Source: an uncultured Bacteroidaceae bacterium
GTDB taxonomy: Bacteria > Bacteroidota > Bacteroidia > Bacteroidales > Bacteroidaceae
Assembly: GCA_934271655.1 (NCBI GenBank)
Contig: CAKQRW010000007.1
Span: 1 to 64,000, forward strand
Reading direction: 5' to 3'
DNA length: 64,000 nucleotides
Of this stretch, positions 62,903-64,000 are shown one piece after another. The translations under genes were made by a program, and so were the position numbers. Each line of letters opens with the position of its first letter. Positions within the stretch are counted from its first letter, which is position 1. The notes beneath the pieces were generated by a model. It was not told the origin of the DNA. It worked only from the letters and a program-made list of their open reading frames with translations, and made no database searches.

Positions 62903-64000
62903 TCTTTTTTTCCATCTTGTAGAACAGGTTGATAAGCATCGATCCGAGTATGCCAGCGCAAAGCGAGCCGAGCAGTACGGCTATTTTTCCAGATGCGCGC
63001 AGCATTTCCATGTCCTTTGTGCTGAATTCGCCGAAAGACAGAGTGTCAACAAAGATGGACATGGTGAATCCTATTCCGCCGAGGCACGCTACCGCGAAGA
63101 GCATCTTCCATGTGGCGCCATGTGGCATAGCTCCAACCTTGCACTTGATGGCAATGAAGCTGGCGATGGTGATGCCTATCGGCTTGCCAAGCAAGAGGCC
63201 GAGAAAAACTCCCAGTCCTGCATAGCCTGCGCCTTCTATAGGCAGCGGCTGCAGGATGTTGAAAAAACTGATGCTCGGTATCTCAACGCCTGCGTTGGCG
63301 AGCGCAAAGATGGGCATGATGATGAAATTCACTATAGGGTTGAGCTTATGCTCCAGCCTGTATGACATGCCGATAGAATTGTTGGTGACATGGCTCATGC
63401 GTCTCAGGCAGTGGCGCTGCGGACTGTTGGGGAAGTCAATGCCGCTTTCGAAAGTGTCATTGTCATATTTCTTCAGACGTGACACATATTTGTTCATGTT
63501 GCGCCTGAGGCATTGGCGGCTGTATCTGGCTTCCATCGGAATCATGAAGGCCATGACCACGCCCGACATTGTGGAATGTATTCCGGAATAGTAGAAGAGG
63601 AACCATACTGCAATGGCTGGCACTATGTAAAAGGCCATTCTTTTTTCGCCAAGTCTGTTTATGAGCCATGTCAACGCGAGCACTCCAAGAGCGATGAGCA
63701 GCAGGACGATGTTTATCTGTCCGCCATAGAAAAGCGCCACTACGAGTATCGCTCCAAGGTCGTCTGCTATGGCTAAGGCTGTGAGGAATATCTTGAGCGA
63801 CACTGGCACCTTCTTGCCTAATATGGACATGATTCCCATGGCGAAAGCTATGTCGGTCGCTGTTGGTATGCCCCATCCGCCGATGGTTGAGCTGCCCATA
63901 TTGAACGCGCTGTAAATCAGGGCCGGAAACAGCATTCCTCCTGCTGCTGCTATGACAGGCAGCATGGCCTTCTTGACATTGGATAGTTCTCCGCATATCA
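62892..64000 (-). CDS. nhaA: Na+/H+ antiporter NhaA (5' end outside the window)
   Basis: Exports Na+ in exchange for protons at the inner membrane. The frame is open to the window edge; the visible part is about 369 residues, starting within GELSNVKKAMLPVIAAAGGM, so roughly the first 100 residues of a typical NhaA are missing. The conserved core GGWGIPTATDIAFAMGI and the paired acidic residues in ALAIADDLGAILVV (the ion-binding Asp-Asp) are present, with further membrane segments to the Lys-rich end. The gene end is tandemly duplicated in the downstream region. Confidence 0.95.
   Translation of the reverse strand, partial: ICGELSNVKKAMLPVIAAAGGMLFPALIYSAFNMGSSTIGGWGIPTATDIAFAMGIMSILGKKVPVSLKIFLTALAIADDLGAILVVALFYGGQINIVLLLIALGVLALTWLINRLGEKRMAFYIVPAIAVWFLFYYSGIHSTMSGVVMAFMIPMEARYSRQCLRRNMNKYVSRLKKYDNDTFESGIDFPNSPQRHCLRRMSHVTNNSIGMSYRLEHKLNPIVNFIIMPIFALANAGVEIPSISFFNILQPLPIEGAGYAGLGVFLGLLLGKPIGITIASFIAIKCKVGAMPHGATWKMLFAVACLGGIGFTMSIFVDTLSFGEFSTKDMEMLRASGKIAVLLGSLCAGILGSMLINLFYKMEKKKQP

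Overview
The window looks like a chromosomal segment of a Bacteroidota bacterium, most likely Prevotellaceae (Prevotella/Segatella-like). The evidence is a complete Na+-translocating NADH:quinone reductase operon, a pyrophosphate-dependent phosphofructokinase, PPi/Entner-Doudoroff type sugar genes, LptC/LptG-type envelope genes, DUF4199/DUF4286/DUF6048/DUF6452-like proteins, almost no Shine-Dalgarno sequences, and many upstream regions carrying the Bacteroidota -7 box TAnnTTTG. Coding is dense and mostly housekeeping. No prophage, plasmid or CRISPR array is visible.

Layout. 1-1.3 kb is mobile-element debris: the tail of an unidentified gene, a 185-bp segment bounded by 20-bp inverted repeats, and an N-terminally truncated TnpB. 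1.5-3.5 kb holds two unknown proteins. 3.8-14.6 kb (minus strand) carries a TPR protein, gyrA, an M16-like protein without its zinc motif, kdsB, a class A PBP, a small lipoprotein and an MFS transporter. 15.1-26.3 kb (minus) carries cdd, lptC, a TPR protein, an outer membrane protein, a DEAD-box helicase, an LptF/LptG-type permease, tgt and lon. 26.9-30.1 kb (plus) has asnA and ligA. 30.5-37.1 kb (minus) has a GH43 arabinanase, prmA, a GH25 muramidase, pfp, eda and kdgK, with a divergent LacI regulator at 37.3-38.3 kb. 38.6-50.7 kb (minus) has 5-FTHF cyclo-ligase, an S41 protease, dCMP deaminase, an M3 peptidase fused to a lipoprotein, a Crp/Fnr regulator, apbE, two conserved envelope genes, a GT2 enzyme, a DUF4199 protein, ruvC and a DUF4286 protein; a tRNA-Thr(CGT) follows. 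51-54.6 kb (plus) has a DNA/RNA endonuclease, pyrK and pyrD. 54.9-60.7 kb (minus) is nqrABCDEF. 61-64 kb has dnaB (plus) and the 3' part of nhaA (minus).

How the genes work together. NQR and NhaA exploit or set the sodium gradient, and ApbE could attach the covalent FMN that NqrB and NqrC need. kdgK and eda form a two-gene 2-keto-3-deoxygluconate route whose promoter carries a near-perfect palindrome facing the divergent LacI gene. kdsB, lptC and the LptF/LptG permease belong to LPS synthesis and export.

The most unusual property is a recurring DNA pattern rather than one gene. At about ten places the 3' end of a gene, usually including its stop codon, has been tandemly duplicated (units of 15, 20, 22, 24, 27, about 38, 66 or about 70 bp), and further tandem repeats (22, 29, 38, 64-66 bp) fill other intergenic gaps, including one that separates pyrK from pyrD. 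Other items worth a second look are the M3-peptidase/lipoprotein read-through fusion, a Tgt lacking its zinc cysteines, and an inverted repeat around the likely dnaB promoter.
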